A stretch of 64,000 nt of DNA from UBA11606 sp049437325 (GCA_049437325.1 JBMTIM010000004.1:1-64000); one strand, 5' to 3'; shown: positions 51,366 to 59,932, counted from the stretch's first letter. The notes: a model not told the origin generated them from the sequence alone. Made by a program: numbers and translations.

Positions 51366-51581
51366 TCGTGAGGTGGTCACCGAGATCACCGACGAGATCA
51401 GCGAAGGAGCGCTGCTCGACGGCCGCGTCCCCGCCGCGGGCGAGCTCGCACCCCGAGATGCCGTCGATGGGTGCGGCGCGGGCGAGTAACGATCGCAGCG
51501 TGTCGTAGTCGGCTGCATCCAGTGCCTCGGCGATGCGATGCAGTTCGTTGATGGTGGCGGCGGGGGTGCTGTCTCGTGCAT
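51349..51581 (-). pseudogene. Small gene with a probable frameshift at a C5 run
   Basis: The minus-strand frame ending at 51349 encodes a good acidic protein-like sequence (INELHRIAEALDAADYDTL ... FADLVGDLGDHLTITLKS) but has no usable start codon after its promoter. An ATG at 51581, 8 bases from TACGGT, is in another frame and yields a Pro-rich junk reading. Adding one C to the C5 run (51562-51566, G on the plus strand) would join them into a 77-residue protein. So this is either a sequencing error, a recent inactivation or a slippage site. The family is unknown. Confidence 0.55.
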
Positions 51582-51589
51582 CGGCGCGG

Positions 51590-51599
51590 ACCGTACTCT
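51590..51599. promoter_or_regulatory. Symmetric bidirectional promoter (-10 boxes), small gene and yihY
   Basis: ACCGTACTCT holds TACTCT on the plus strand, 6 bases before the YihY GTG at 51606, and TACGGT on the minus strand, 8 bases before an ATG at 51581; the boxes share the central TA. Confidence 0.55.
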
Positions 51600-51605
51600 C
51601 CTCGT

Positions 51606-52529
51606 GTGGATCGTGTGAGGCGTGTGGGGCGATGGTCGTGGGGGGTCGTCTGTGACATCGCAGACGAGTGGTCGAAGGATCGTGTCGGTGGCCTCGCTGC
51701 AGAGATTGCATTCTTCGCCCTGCTCGGATTCTTTCCGACGGTCATCGTGCTGGCGGCGGCCCTCGGTTCGGTCGATGGCATCCTCGGCGAAAGCACTGCG
51801 GTCGATGTCGAGAACTGGCTGGTTGGACAGCTGATCGACATCTTCGGAGCAAACAACGTGGATCGCACCGTGACCGAGCTGTTCGACAGCTCCAACAGTG
51901 GTGCGTTCACGATCGGTGCATTGCTGGCCGTGTATGCCGCATCGCGCGGATTCGTGGCGGTCGTGCGTGCGCTCGATGTCGCCTACGACCACAAGCAGCA
52001 GCGCAACTGGCTGTCGACACGACTGGTCGGCTTCGGTCTCACCTTGCTCACCGTGCTGGTCGCGGCCGTCGTGCTGATCCTGATCGTTGTTGGTCCCCTG
52101 ATCGGCGAAGGTGGCGAGCTCGCCGAGAAGCTGGGTGTCGACGGGTGGTTCACCGTCCTGTGGGACTGGGTTCGCTGGCCGTTCGTGTTCACCGTGCTCG
52201 TCGGATGGGCGACCACCGTGTATCACCTCGCTCCCAACCACCGGTCACCATGGAAACTCGAGATTCCCGGTGCGGTGGTGGCATCGGTGTGGTGGGCAGC
52301 GGTGTCACTCGGTTTCAACGCCTACCTCGACGTGGCAACGAGTGGTGCCAATGCGATCTTCGGGCTGCTCGGTGGAGCGCTGAGTCTGCTGTTCTGGTTG
52401 TACCTGATGGCGATGGGACTGCTGCTCGGTGCCGAGATCAACTCGCTGACCGCATCCCGACTGGGGCTGTCGATCGAGCCGGAACCGCGGCCTGGCCTCA
52501 GGGAGTCGCTCGCTCGCTTCCGGAAGTAG
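51606..52529 (+). CDS. YihY/BrkB-family membrane protein
   Basis: A 307-residue protein with about six membrane helices and the family signatures SLAAEIAFFALLGFFPTVIVL-type first helix region, SRGFVAVVRALDVAYDH in the loop, and a C-terminal GAEINSL motif after the last helix. The family was once called ribonuclease BN by error; its true function, possibly envelope-related or transport, is unsettled. The GTG at 51606 is chosen from the promoter spacing and because the extra ten residues of the longer reading are not family-like. Its TAG forms part of the next gene's -10 box. Confidence 0.88.
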   Translation: MDRVRRVGRWSWGVVCDIADEWSKDRVGGLAAEIAFFALLGFFPTVIVLAAALGSVDGILGESTAVDVENWLVGQLIDIFGANNVDRTVTELFDSSNSGAFTIGALLAVYAASRGFVAVVRALDVAYDHKQQRNWLSTRLVGFGLTLLTVLVAAVVLILIVVGPLIGEGGELAEKLGVDGWFTVLWDWVRWPFVFTVLVGWATTVYHLAPNHRSPWKLEIPGAVVASVWWAAVSLGFNAYLDVATSGANAIFGLLGGALSLLFWLYLMAMGLLLGAEINSLTASRLGLSIEPEPRPGLRESLARFRK

Positions 52530-52532
52530 CCT
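52527..52532 (+). promoter_or_regulatory. -10 box of the acyl-CoA dehydrogenase gene
   Basis: TAGCCT, whose TAG is also the yihY stop codon, lies 7 bases before the ATG at 52540; predicted leaderless start. Confidence 0.5.
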
Positions 52533-52539
52533 GCAACCC

Positions 52540-54318
52540 ATGACGGATTTCCGGACGCCACTCGACGACATCCGCTTTGCCATGCGCCATGTGGCCGATG
52601 CCGACGCCGTTGCCGCGTACGACGCGTTTGCCCACGCCGACGCCGACATGGTCGACGGGTTGCTTGCGGAGGCTGGGCGGTTCTTTGACGAGGTGTTCGC
52701 TCCGACCAACCGAGATGGCGACACCGTCGGCACGACCTGGAACCCGGACGGCAGCATCACCACCGCACCCGGCTTCGCAACGGCGTACGGGAAACTCGTC
52801 GAAGCCGGGTGGGCCGGTATCGGGTTCCCGGAGGTGTACGGCGGTGGCGGATTCCCGCAACTCGTGGGTACTGCGGTGCAGGAGATGACCACTGCAGCGA
52901 ACATGGCGTTGGCGCTTTGTCCGCTGCTGACGCAGGGAGCGATCGAAGCCCTGATGCATCACGGTGACGAGATGCAGAAGGAGATCTATCTCCAGAAGCT
53001 CGTCTCGGGAGAGTGGACGGGAACGATGAACCTCACCGAGCCGCATGCCGGTTCTGATGTGGGGGCGCTGACCACCAAAGCAGTTCCTGCCGACGATGGG
53101 TCGTGGCGTATCTCCGGCCAGAAGATCTACATCACGTGGGGTGAGCACGACGTCGCCGAGAACATCGTGCACCTCGTCCTCGCCCGCACGCCCGGATCAC
53201 CCCCGGGTACCAAAGGCATCAGCCTCTTCATCGTTCCGAAGTACCTGGTGAACGACGATGGTTCGCTCGGGGAGCGCAATGACGTGCGCTGTGTGAGTAT
53301 CGAGCACAAGCTTGGCATCCACGGCAGCCCCACCTGTGTCATGCAATACGGCGACGAAGGTGGGGCGGTGGGCTATCTCCTCGGCGAGGAGCACCAGGGC
53401 ATGCGTTGCATGTTCACGATGATGAACAACGCCCGACTCGGGGTCGGTGTGGAAGGGCTTGGCATCGCAGAACGCGCCTATCAGCAGGCGTTGGCCTATG
53501 CCCACGAGCGCACTCAGGGTCGCGCCATCGGCGCCGAACCCGGCACCGAATCGCCGATCATCGATCACCCGGACGTTCAGCGCATGCTGCTCGACATGAA
53601 AGCGACGATCGCTGCGATGCGTGGTCTGTGCTACCGCAACGCGGCCGCGCTCGACCACAGTCGCGAGGCGGCCGATCCCGAGGCGCGGCAAGCCGGCGAC
53701 GAACTCGCTGCGCTCTTGACGCCCCTGTCGAAGAGTTGGTGCACCGACATGGGGGTCGAGCTGGCCTCGATCGGTGTCCAGGTTCACGGCGGTATGGGGT
53801 TCATCGAAGAGACGGGTGCTGCACAACATTTCCGCGACGCCCGTATCGCGCCCATCTACGAGGGCACGAACGGGATCCAGGCGATCGATCTGGCCGGTCG
53901 CAAGCTCGGCCTGCGACAGGGTGGTGTGGTTCGAGACCACCTGGCGACCATTGCCGAGACGGTCGATGCACTCGCCGGTGTCGACGAGCTCGCCCCCGTC
54001 CATGTGCACCTCGCCGCTGCGCTGGCTGCCACGACCGAGGCGACCGACCACCTCCTTGCCCGATCGGCAACGAGCCCCGCCGACATGCTTGCCGGTGCGA
54101 TGGCGTATCTCGACATGATGGCGCTCACCACAGCCGCCGAGGGTCTGGCAGCGGGTGCACTTTCTGCTCGTGTGGCCGGCGATCCTCTCGCAGACGAGGC
54201 AGCCTTGCTTGCCCGGTTCTTCGCCACGAACCGGCTCGCAGCCGTTCCCGCCCTGCTCGCTGCGGTCACGTCGGGTGCAGCCGATCTGACCGCGGCGCGG
54301 GGCAGCATCTTCTCGTGA
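52540..54318 (+). CDS. Long acyl-CoA dehydrogenase (DmdC/FadE5-like)
   Basis: A 592-residue acyl-CoA dehydrogenase, about 200 residues longer than the common type because of an N-terminal extension and a C-terminal helical domain. MNLTEPHAGSDVGAL and ISGQKIYITWGEHD bind FAD; YEGTNGIQAIDLAGRKLG is the catalytic-region signature. This long class includes DmdC (methylmercaptopropionyl-CoA dehydrogenase) of the DMSP demethylation pathway and mycobacterial FadE5. No dmdA, dmdB or dmdD neighbours are seen, so the substrate stays open. It is predicted to be transcribed alone from a leaderless promoter. Confidence 0.88.
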   Translation: MTDFRTPLDDIRFAMRHVADADAVAAYDAFAHADADMVDGLLAEAGRFFDEVFAPTNRDGDTVGTTWNPDGSITTAPGFATAYGKLVEAGWAGIGFPEVYGGGGFPQLVGTAVQEMTTAANMALALCPLLTQGAIEALMHHGDEMQKEIYLQKLVSGEWTGTMNLTEPHAGSDVGALTTKAVPADDGSWRISGQKIYITWGEHDVAENIVHLVLARTPGSPPGTKGISLFIVPKYLVNDDGSLGERNDVRCVSIEHKLGIHGSPTCVMQYGDEGGAVGYLLGEEHQGMRCMFTMMNNARLGVGVEGLGIAERAYQQALAYAHERTQGRAIGAEPGTESPIIDHPDVQRMLLDMKATIAAMRGLCYRNAAALDHSREAADPEARQAGDELAALLTPLSKSWCTDMGVELASIGVQVHGGMGFIEETGAAQHFRDARIAPIYEGTNGIQAIDLAGRKLGLRQGGVVRDHLATIAETVDALAGVDELAPVHVHLAAALAATTEATDHLLARSATSPADMLAGAMAYLDMMALTTAAEGLAAGALSARVAGDPLADEAALLARFFATNRLAAVPALLAAVTSGAADLTAARGSIFS

Positions 54319-54367
54319 GGCAGCGTCATGGCAGCCGACGGATCACACTGAACGCACCGTAAGACCC

Positions 54368-55180
54368 GTGCCCATGCTCGCCTCGATTCCCAGCCCACCG
54401 AGCAATGTGATCGAGCTCGGCCCGATCAGCTTGCGGGCATACGGGTTGATGATTGCCCTCGGGGTCGTGGCGGCCGTGCTGGTGTCCCAGAAAAGATGGG
54501 TGGCTCGGGGTGGCGACCCCGACGACATCAGTGCGGTGGCGATGTGGGCCGTGCCGGCGGGTCTGGTCGGCTCGCGGGTCTACCACGTCTTCACCGACTG
54601 GCGCTTCGACGAGGGGTGGGCGGAACCGTTCAAGATCTGGGAGGGTGGCCTCGGTATTCCGGGCGGGATGGCTGCCGGCATCTTCGCCGCCCTCTGGTTG
54701 ATCCGACGCAACGGCTGGGACCGTCGCAACCTGCTCGACGCAATGGTCCCGAGTCTTCCGTTGGCTCAGGCGATCGGGCGGTTGGGCAACTGGTTCAACC
54801 AAGAGCTGTTCGGGAGCCCGAGCGACCTTCCCTGGGCGGTCGAGATCGATGCTCGTTATGCCGCTCGCGCCGGCTATCCCGACGCCGACACGTTTCATCC
54901 GACGTTCCTGTACGAATCGCTCTGGAACCTCGGGTTGTTCGGTGTGCTGGTGTGGGTCGACCGCAGCGGCAAGATTCGGCAGGGTGGTCTCGTTGCGGTC
55001 TATGTCGTCGGGTATGCCGCCGTTCGCATCTGGCTCGAGACCGTTCGCATCGATCCTGCCACCGAGATCGGTGGCCTCCGGGTGAACATTTGGATGAGCA
55101 TCGTCGCACTGTCGGTCGCCGGTGGATGGCTTGTCGTTCGCGGTCGGGCGAGCGGCAACGACCGTGCGGTTGGTTCCTAG
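54368..55180 (+). CDS. lgt: Prolipoprotein diacylglyceryl transferase
   Basis: Lgt moves diacylglyceryl from phosphatidylglycerol to the lipobox cysteine of prolipoproteins. The 270-residue membrane protein shows about seven helices, the invariant RAYGLMIALG segment, the GGLGIPGGM loop, the signature GRLGNWFNQELFG and HPTFLYESLWNLGLF. Either GTG 54368 or ATG 54374 could be the start. It overlaps the stop of the convergent serine hydrolase gene by 4 bases. Confidence 0.95.
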   Translation: MPMLASIPSPPSNVIELGPISLRAYGLMIALGVVAAVLVSQKRWVARGGDPDDISAVAMWAVPAGLVGSRVYHVFTDWRFDEGWAEPFKIWEGGLGIPGGMAAGIFAALWLIRRNGWDRRNLLDAMVPSLPLAQAIGRLGNWFNQELFGSPSDLPWAVEIDARYAARAGYPDADTFHPTFLYESLWNLGLFGVLVWVDRSGKIRQGGLVAVYVVGYAAVRIWLETVRIDPATEIGGLRVNIWMSIVALSVAGGWLVVRGRASGNDRAVGS

Positions 55181-56031
55181 GTCGTCGTCGATCGAGGTTC
55201 TGTGTCGATCGAGTCGGCCCATGTGAGCACGGTTTCGGAGAGCAGTGGCCAGGCAGTGGCTGCCCACGGCCCGAATGGTTCGGTGCAGAGTGCGATGAGG
55301 GTGACGGCGGCCTCAGGGTCGATCCACAGCATCGTGCCGGCGCGGCCGAAATGCCCGTAGGTTTCGGCACTGCTGCTCGGCGCAGTCCAGTGCGGTGACT
55401 TGTGTCCCCGCTTCTCTGGGCCAAGACCCCACGGATTGGGGGAGTGGTGGCCGAATCCGGGCACAACCCCATCGAGCGTGGGCAGATGCGTGGCGCGTGC
55501 TCGCTCGAGGGTGGCGTCGTGAACGAGGATCGGCGTCCGCCAGGCCGCGCTCAGTCGGAGCAGGTCGGTCACCGAGCCACGGCCACCAGCTCCGGCTGAC
55601 CCGTCGAGTGAGAAGTTCGTCATTCCCAGTGGCTGGGTCACGGCGAGATGGAGGTACTCGGCGAACGGCATGCCGGCCCGAGCCGAAAGAAGGTCGGCGA
55701 GCAGGTCATAGCCGGTCGAGGAGTAGAGCCGCTTGTGCCGGGGTCGATGCACGAGGTCGAGCGTGTCGAACGCGACACCACCTGCGTGGGCCAAGACGTC
55801 GGCAACGGTCGCGCCGGTGTGAGGCTCGATATTGTCGAGCGCAAGCGTTCCCTCTTCGTGGGCCACGAGGAGCGCCATAGCCGTGACGAGCTTCGTGACC
55901 GAGGCAAGCTCGAACACGCGCTCGATGTCTCCATGCTGGATCATCGAGCCATCGGACTTCAGCGCCGCAGCTGCCGCTGTCCCCGGCCAACTGTCGATCT
56001 CGGAAAGTGATCCCGCGCCTGCGTCGGTCAT
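55177..56031 (-). CDS. Beta-lactamase-family serine hydrolase
   Basis: A 284-residue class C beta-lactamase/DD-peptidase-fold protein: the S-x-x-K motif is S44-V-T-K47 in FELASVTKLVTAM, the tyrosine motif is YSSTGYDLL, and the third box lies near TYGHFGRAGTML. There is no signal peptide, so it is probably a cytoplasmic esterase or amidase rather than an antibiotic-resistance enzyme. A TAGCGT box ends 7 bases before the ATG at 56031, which fixes the start; the longer reading overlaps the divergent cyclase gene. Confidence 0.87.
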   Translation of the reverse strand: MTDAGAGSLSEIDSWPGTAAAAALKSDGSMIQHGDIERVFELASVTKLVTAMALLVAHEEGTLALDNIEPHTGATVADVLAHAGGVAFDTLDLVHRPRHKRLYSSTGYDLLADLLSARAGMPFAEYLHLAVTQPLGMTNFSLDGSAGAGGRGSVTDLLRLSAAWRTPILVHDATLERARATHLPTLDGVVPGFGHHSPNPWGLGPEKRGHKSPHWTAPSSSAETYGHFGRAGTMLWIDPEAAVTLIALCTEPFGPWAATAWPLLSETVLTWADSIDTEPRSTTT

Positions 56032-56038
56032 GGGGTCA

Positions 56039-56044
56039 ACGCTA
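56039..56044 (-). promoter_or_regulatory. -10 box of the serine hydrolase gene
   Basis: TAGCGT on the minus strand, 7 bases before the ATG at 56031. Confidence 0.5.
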
Positions 56045-56086
56045 GGTGACGCTGGTTTGTGCGGCTCCCCCGACCGGAGGCCCGGG

Positions 56087-56092
56087 TACGAT
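56087..56092 (+). promoter_or_regulatory. -10 box of the nucleotide cyclase gene
   Basis: TACGAT, 8 bases before the ATG at 56101, without a Shine-Dalgarno sequence. Confidence 0.5.
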
Positions 56093-56100
56093 TGGTCGCG

Positions 56101-56616
56101 ATGGTCGAAGAGTTCGGTGTTCGTGGCAAGCGGATCGATCGCTCGTTCGCGTTCATCGATCTGTGTGGTTTCACCGCGTACACCGACCACGAAGGTGACG
56201 ATGAGGCGGTCGACATTCTCAATGCGTTTCGGGCGACGGTTCGAGGCGTTGCGTCGGCTCGGGGTGTTCGCATTGCAAAGTGGTTGGGCGACGGTGCCAT
56301 GCTCGTCGGGGTCGAACCCGAGCCCCTGCTCGAAGCGATCGTCGAGATCGAGGCGCTGATCGACTCGTCAGGATCGCCCCTGCCACTGCGAGGTGGTTTC
56401 AGCAGCGGTCGCGTCATCCTGATCGACGGTGACGACTACATCGGCACGCCGGTGAATCTCGGGGCCCGGTTGTGTGATTGTGCCGAGCCCCGCCAGATTC
56501 TCGCCCCGGCCGACACCGTCGAGCATCTGTACACATCGCTGGTGGCTCGTCCGATCGGCACTCGGGCGATCGCCGGGTTCGACGATCCGGTCGATCTCGT
56601 CGAGCTGGCCCGCTGA
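56101..56616 (+). CDS. Minimal class III nucleotide cyclase-domain protein
   Basis: A 171-residue protein made of little more than one class III adenylate/guanylate cyclase catalytic domain. The metal-binding aspartates are D20 (FAFIDLCGFTAYTD) and D64 (WLGDGAMLVG), and the transition-state Asn and Arg appear in GTPVNLGARLC, so the site looks competent as a homodimer. No sensor, membrane or HAMP domain is attached. It would make cAMP or cGMP in the cytoplasm. Its TGA overlaps the ATG of the alkyltransferase-like gene (TGATG). Confidence 0.85.
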   Translation: MVEEFGVRGKRIDRSFAFIDLCGFTAYTDHEGDDEAVDILNAFRATVRGVASARGVRIAKWLGDGAMLVGVEPEPLLEAIVEIEALIDSSGSPLPLRGGFSSGRVILIDGDDYIGTPVNLGARLCDCAEPRQILAPADTVEHLYTSLVARPIGTRAIAGFDDPVDLVELAR

Positions 56617-56912
56617 TGGATCCGCACGACCGATCTTCGTGGACGGAGTTCGAGTTGGCGGTCGGAGCGGTCCTCGATGGCCTCGGGACGGGCGATCTCG
56701 TGACTTATGGAGAGGTTGCAGCCGAGGCTGGATACCCGGGAGCCGCCCGGGCGGTCGGCTCGATGCTTGCCAAGTCCGACGGCACCCTTCCGTGGTGGCG
56801 GGTCATCGCCACCAGCGGCAAGCTTCTGGCCTCCCACGAGGCCGAGCAGGCACGGCTCCTCGCGGAGGAGGGCGTTTCCACCCGCAACGGGCGGGTGGAC
56901 AGGAACGGTTGA
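56616..56912 (+). CDS. Alkyltransferase-like (ATL) DNA-binding protein
   Basis: A 98-residue protein with the DNA-binding fold of O6-alkylguanine-DNA alkyltransferases (GDLVTYGEVAAEAGYPGAARAVGSMLAKS), but the active PCHRV motif reads PWWRVI: Trp60 replaces the acceptor cysteine. This marks the ATL class (S. pombe Atl1, E. coli YbaZ), which flips and flags alkylated guanines for nucleotide excision repair instead of repairing them. The ATG overlaps the cyclase stop. A hairpin with 7-bp arms ATCCATC and GATGGAT lies 25 bases beyond its stop, before the next helicase. Confidence 0.88.
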   Translation: MDPHDRSSWTEFELAVGAVLDGLGTGDLVTYGEVAAEAGYPGAARAVGSMLAKSDGTLPWWRVIATSGKLLASHEAEQARLLAEEGVSTRNGRVDRNG

Positions 56913-56937
56913 CCGGTCCGGTACCCTGCTGAGGTCG

Positions 56938-56957
56938 ATCCATCTCCGACGATGGAT
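56938..56957. other. Small hairpin in the helicase leader
   Basis: ATCCATC (56938-56944) and GATGGAT (56951-56957) pair around the loop TCCGAC in the 103-base gap between the ATL gene and the DEAD helicase. It could be a leader structure or attenuator; there is no U-run. Confidence 0.3.
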
Positions 56958-57015
56958 GATTCCTCCCGACGCACCGAGCGACGCCTTCCTCTTCAGATCC
57001 TCGGTCGAGAAGTAG

Positions 57016-58182
57016 ATGACCATCACCACCACCTTCGCGGACTTGGGTCTGGTCGACGAGATCGTCGACACCCTGTCCGATCGGGGGATCGTTGCCCCCT
57101 TCCCTGTTCAAGAACTCACCATCCCCGACGCACTTGCCGGTCGCGATGTCTGCGGCAAGGCCAAGACCGGCTCCGGCAAGACCCTTGCCTTCGGTCTTCC
57201 GGTGCTCCAACGGATGCAGAAGGCGGCCCCGACCCGTCCGACCGGTCTGGTGCTCGTACCAACCCGCGAACTCGCGAATCAGGTGTGCGATGAACTTGCG
57301 CCGGCCGCTGACGCGGTTGGTCGCAGTGCGCTTGCGATCTACGGCGGTGCGCCGATCGAACAGCAGATCGAGAAGCTTGCGACGGGTGTCGATCTCGTTG
57401 TCGCCACTCCTGGTCGCATGATCGACTTGATCGAGCGAGGCGCGATCTCGGTTGCCGATGTGGAGCATGTCGTCGTCGACGAGGCCGACCGCATGGCAGA
57501 CATGGGCTTTCTCCCCCAGGTCGAGTGGATCCTTCGCAACGTCGAGGGTGACCATCAGACACTGCTGTTCTCGGCCACGCTCGATGGGGTGGTCAACACC
57601 CTCATCAAGCGGTACCAGACCGATCCCACCATGCACGAGGTCGTGTCGGAGGAAGTCACCGTCGAGGAGATGACCCATCGATTCGTCGCAGTCCACAAGA
57701 TGGACAAGGCGAAGGTTGCTGCGTCGATCGCGAAGTCGGCGGAGCGCACCATCATGTTCACGCGAACGAAAGCCATGGCGGATCGTCTGGCCGGTGATCT
57801 GAAGGATCTCGGGATCAAGGCGGCACCGATCCACGGGGACCTTCGCCAGTCCAGTCGCGAGAAGTCCCTCAAGGACTTCAGCGATGGCAGACTTCACACC
57901 CTGGTGGCAACCGACGTTGCTGCCCGCGGGATCCATGTCGACGATGTGGACGTGGTCATCCAGTACGACCCGCCCGGTGACCACAAGACCTATCTGCACC
58001 GTGCGGGCCGCACCGCTCGCGCCGGTGAGTCGGGCCTGGTCGTCACATTGTCGCTGTGGGACGAAGAGCTCGACATCAAGCGTCTGCAGAAGCGCATCGA
58101 CTGCGTGATGCCGATCGTCGAGATGTTTTCGAACGATGTGCGGCTGGCCAACCTCGTTGCCTGGGACCCCGAGGACTCCTGA
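57016..58182 (+). CDS. DEAD-box RNA helicase
   Basis: A 388-residue two-domain RNA helicase with almost no extension. FPVQELTIPDALAGRDV is the Q motif; AKTGSGKT, PTRELANQ, TPGRMIDL, VVDEADRMADMGF, SATL, ATDVAARGIHVDDVDVV and HRAGRTARAG are the helicase motifs in order. Unlike the RhlE-type protein at 19393 it lacks a basic tail, so it may act with partner proteins in ribosome assembly or mRNA decay. The ATG follows TAG and has no strong Shine-Dalgarno sequence. Confidence 0.94.
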   Translation: MTITTTFADLGLVDEIVDTLSDRGIVAPFPVQELTIPDALAGRDVCGKAKTGSGKTLAFGLPVLQRMQKAAPTRPTGLVLVPTRELANQVCDELAPAADAVGRSALAIYGGAPIEQQIEKLATGVDLVVATPGRMIDLIERGAISVADVEHVVVDEADRMADMGFLPQVEWILRNVEGDHQTLLFSATLDGVVNTLIKRYQTDPTMHEVVSEEVTVEEMTHRFVAVHKMDKAKVAASIAKSAERTIMFTRTKAMADRLAGDLKDLGIKAAPIHGDLRQSSREKSLKDFSDGRLHTLVATDVAARGIHVDDVDVVIQYDPPGDHKTYLHRAGRTARAGESGLVVTLSLWDEELDIKRLQKRIDCVMPIVEMFSNDVRLANLVAWDPEDS

Positions 58183-59848
58183 CCCCGAGGTCCACCGGTT
58201 TGTTGCGGCCTGTGTCGCAGCAAGTCACGGCGATGTGGACGGCGCGATCGCCGCTGTCGTTCACCGAGTTGCAACAGCGCGGCACGTCGAGGTCGAGTTG
58301 ATCGTCGATGGCGTCGTTGTCGACGCAGCCGACTCGGTCCTCGAAGCCGGCACCGGCTCGGTGTGTGCGGGTCCATGGGGCCCGTGGTTGCCCGGTTTCG
58401 TGCGCGAAGCCCTGCAGCCGAGTGAAGCGCAACGGGTCCTTGGGGTCCATCACACACCGCCGCAGATCGTCGGTGACATTCTCGATCTTCTCGAGCAGAC
58501 AACCGGTCCGATCGCCGATCGTGCGAGTGTGCTCGATCCGGCCGTTGGCGGTGGAGCCTTTCTTCTCGCTGCCGCCGAGCGGATGCGCGGCGATCGAATC
58601 GATGTTGCCGAGCGTTTCTGGGCGGTCGACCTCGACCCGGTCGCCCTTGGCACCGCCCATGCAGCGCTGTCGCTGTGGGCTGGTGGCTCGGTGCCGAGCG
58701 ACCGATTCGTCGTCGGTGACTTTCTCGCCGCGACAACAGGTGCGCACCTGCCCGAACGCGTCGACCTCGTCGTCGGCAATCCACCGTTTCTGTCACAACT
58801 GAAGGGGCCAACTGCTCGCAGCGCAGACGCCCGAGCAGCCCTGCGGCGGCGGTGGCCCGATGTCGGGGGCTATGTCGACGATGCCGCAGCATTCCTCCTC
58901 GCCGGCGCCGAGCTTCTGGCTTCGGACGGGGCGATGGTGCTGGTGCAGCCCGATTCGATTCTCGCAGCAAGCGATGCTGCGGCGGTACGTGCTCGACTGC
59001 AGACGGTTGCACCGATCCGTGGCCTGTGGGTCGACGAGAACCGGTCGTTTGCTGCATCGGTCGACACGGTGGCGATTGTGGCGGCACCCGGCGATTCGGG
59101 CCCGGTGCAGGTCGGCTGGGGTGCAGCCGTCGAGCCGTCGACGGGTTCATGGGGTCACCTGCTTGCAGCGGCACGAGGTGTGCCGGTCATCGCCACACCG
59201 AGTGACACACCGACACTGGCCGAGATCGCCGATGTCACCGCCGGCTTCCGCGACCAGTACTACGGACTGGTCGACGCAGTGGCCGACGATGCCGATGGCG
59301 ATCATCGGCTCATCACCGTGGGTTTGATCGATCCACTGCACAACGGCTGGGGCGAACGACCGGCCCGTTTCGCCAAGCAGCGCTTCCGGCATCCGAGTGT
59401 CGATCTCGATCGGGTGGATCCTGCCGTTCGTGACTGGATTCGGGCCCGCTTGGTCCCCAAGGTGCTCGTTGCCAGCCAGACCAAGGTCCTCGAGGCGATC
59501 GTCGACGAGGTGGGCAACGCAGTCCCGTCGGTACCCGTGGTGTCGGTCGTGCCCCGTCCTGATGCCCCATCGCTTTGGCACCTTGCGGCGCTGCTCACCA
59601 GCCCGGTGGCGACGACGCTTGCGGTGCTCGATGCTGCTGGTAGCGCCATGACTGCCGATGCGATCCGGGTGTCGGCTCCGCGGCTTGCTCGCTTGCCGCT
59701 GCCAGGTGATCGCAGGGCGTGGGACGAGGCAGCGGCCGCCGCCCACCGAGGCGACATCGACGAGTGTGGATGGGCGATGCTGCGAGCGCACGGTCTTGGC
59801 CATCGGTGCGATGTCTTCGAGTTCTGGCGCTCCCGCATCCCCACCTAA
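58136..59848 (+). CDS. Orphan N6-adenine DNA methyltransferase-like protein
   Basis: A 570-residue protein. The SAM-binding motif I DPAVGGGAFLLAAAERM is at about 134-150, an acidic motif II follows (WAVDLDPVALG), and the catalytic motif NPPF is at 215-218, which is the amino-methyltransferase type used on adenine. The C-terminal ~300 residues (QTVAPIRGLWVDENRSFAA ... PKVLVASQTKVLEA) resemble the target-recognition half of Eco57I/TaqI-like enzymes. No restriction gene is near. The ATG at 58136 overlaps the helicase gene by 47 bases; a TTG at 58157 is an alternative. Confidence 0.8.
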   Translation: MCGWPTSLPGTPRTPDPEVHRFVAACVAASHGDVDGAIAAVVHRVATARHVEVELIVDGVVVDAADSVLEAGTGSVCAGPWGPWLPGFVREALQPSEAQRVLGVHHTPPQIVGDILDLLEQTTGPIADRASVLDPAVGGGAFLLAAAERMRGDRIDVAERFWAVDLDPVALGTAHAALSLWAGGSVPSDRFVVGDFLAATTGAHLPERVDLVVGNPPFLSQLKGPTARSADARAALRRRWPDVGGYVDDAAAFLLAGAELLASDGAMVLVQPDSILAASDAAAVRARLQTVAPIRGLWVDENRSFAASVDTVAIVAAPGDSGPVQVGWGAAVEPSTGSWGHLLAAARGVPVIATPSDTPTLAEIADVTAGFRDQYYGLVDAVADDADGDHRLITVGLIDPLHNGWGERPARFAKQRFRHPSVDLDRVDPAVRDWIRARLVPKVLVASQTKVLEAIVDEVGNAVPSVPVVSVVPRPDAPSLWHLAALLTSPVATTLAVLDAAGSAMTADAIRVSAPRLARLPLPGDRRAWDEAAAAAHRGDIDECGWAMLRAHGLGHRCDVFEFWRSRIPT

Positions 59849-59932
59849 TTCCGACCAATTCACTCCGGATTAGATCCGACGCAGATAGGGTGTTGCTTCT
59901 GTTCGCCCTAGCGTTGTGGAGAAGGAGTCTCC
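59849..59932 (+). promoter_or_regulatory. metX leader
   Basis: A short leader with a TAGGGT box (59886-59891) and a strong GAAGGAG Shine-Dalgarno sequence six bases before the GTG. I looked for a SAM riboswitch and see no room or recognisable core for one. Confidence 0.45.

Noticed and set aside
55177..56031. Beta-lactam resistance gene
   Set aside because: S-x-x-K serine hydrolase fold but no signal peptide; more likely a cytoplasmic esterase-type relative.
59849..59932. Possible SAM-family riboswitch before metX
   Set aside because: The 84-base gap is short and shows a -10 box and a Shine-Dalgarno sequence but no recognisable aptamer.
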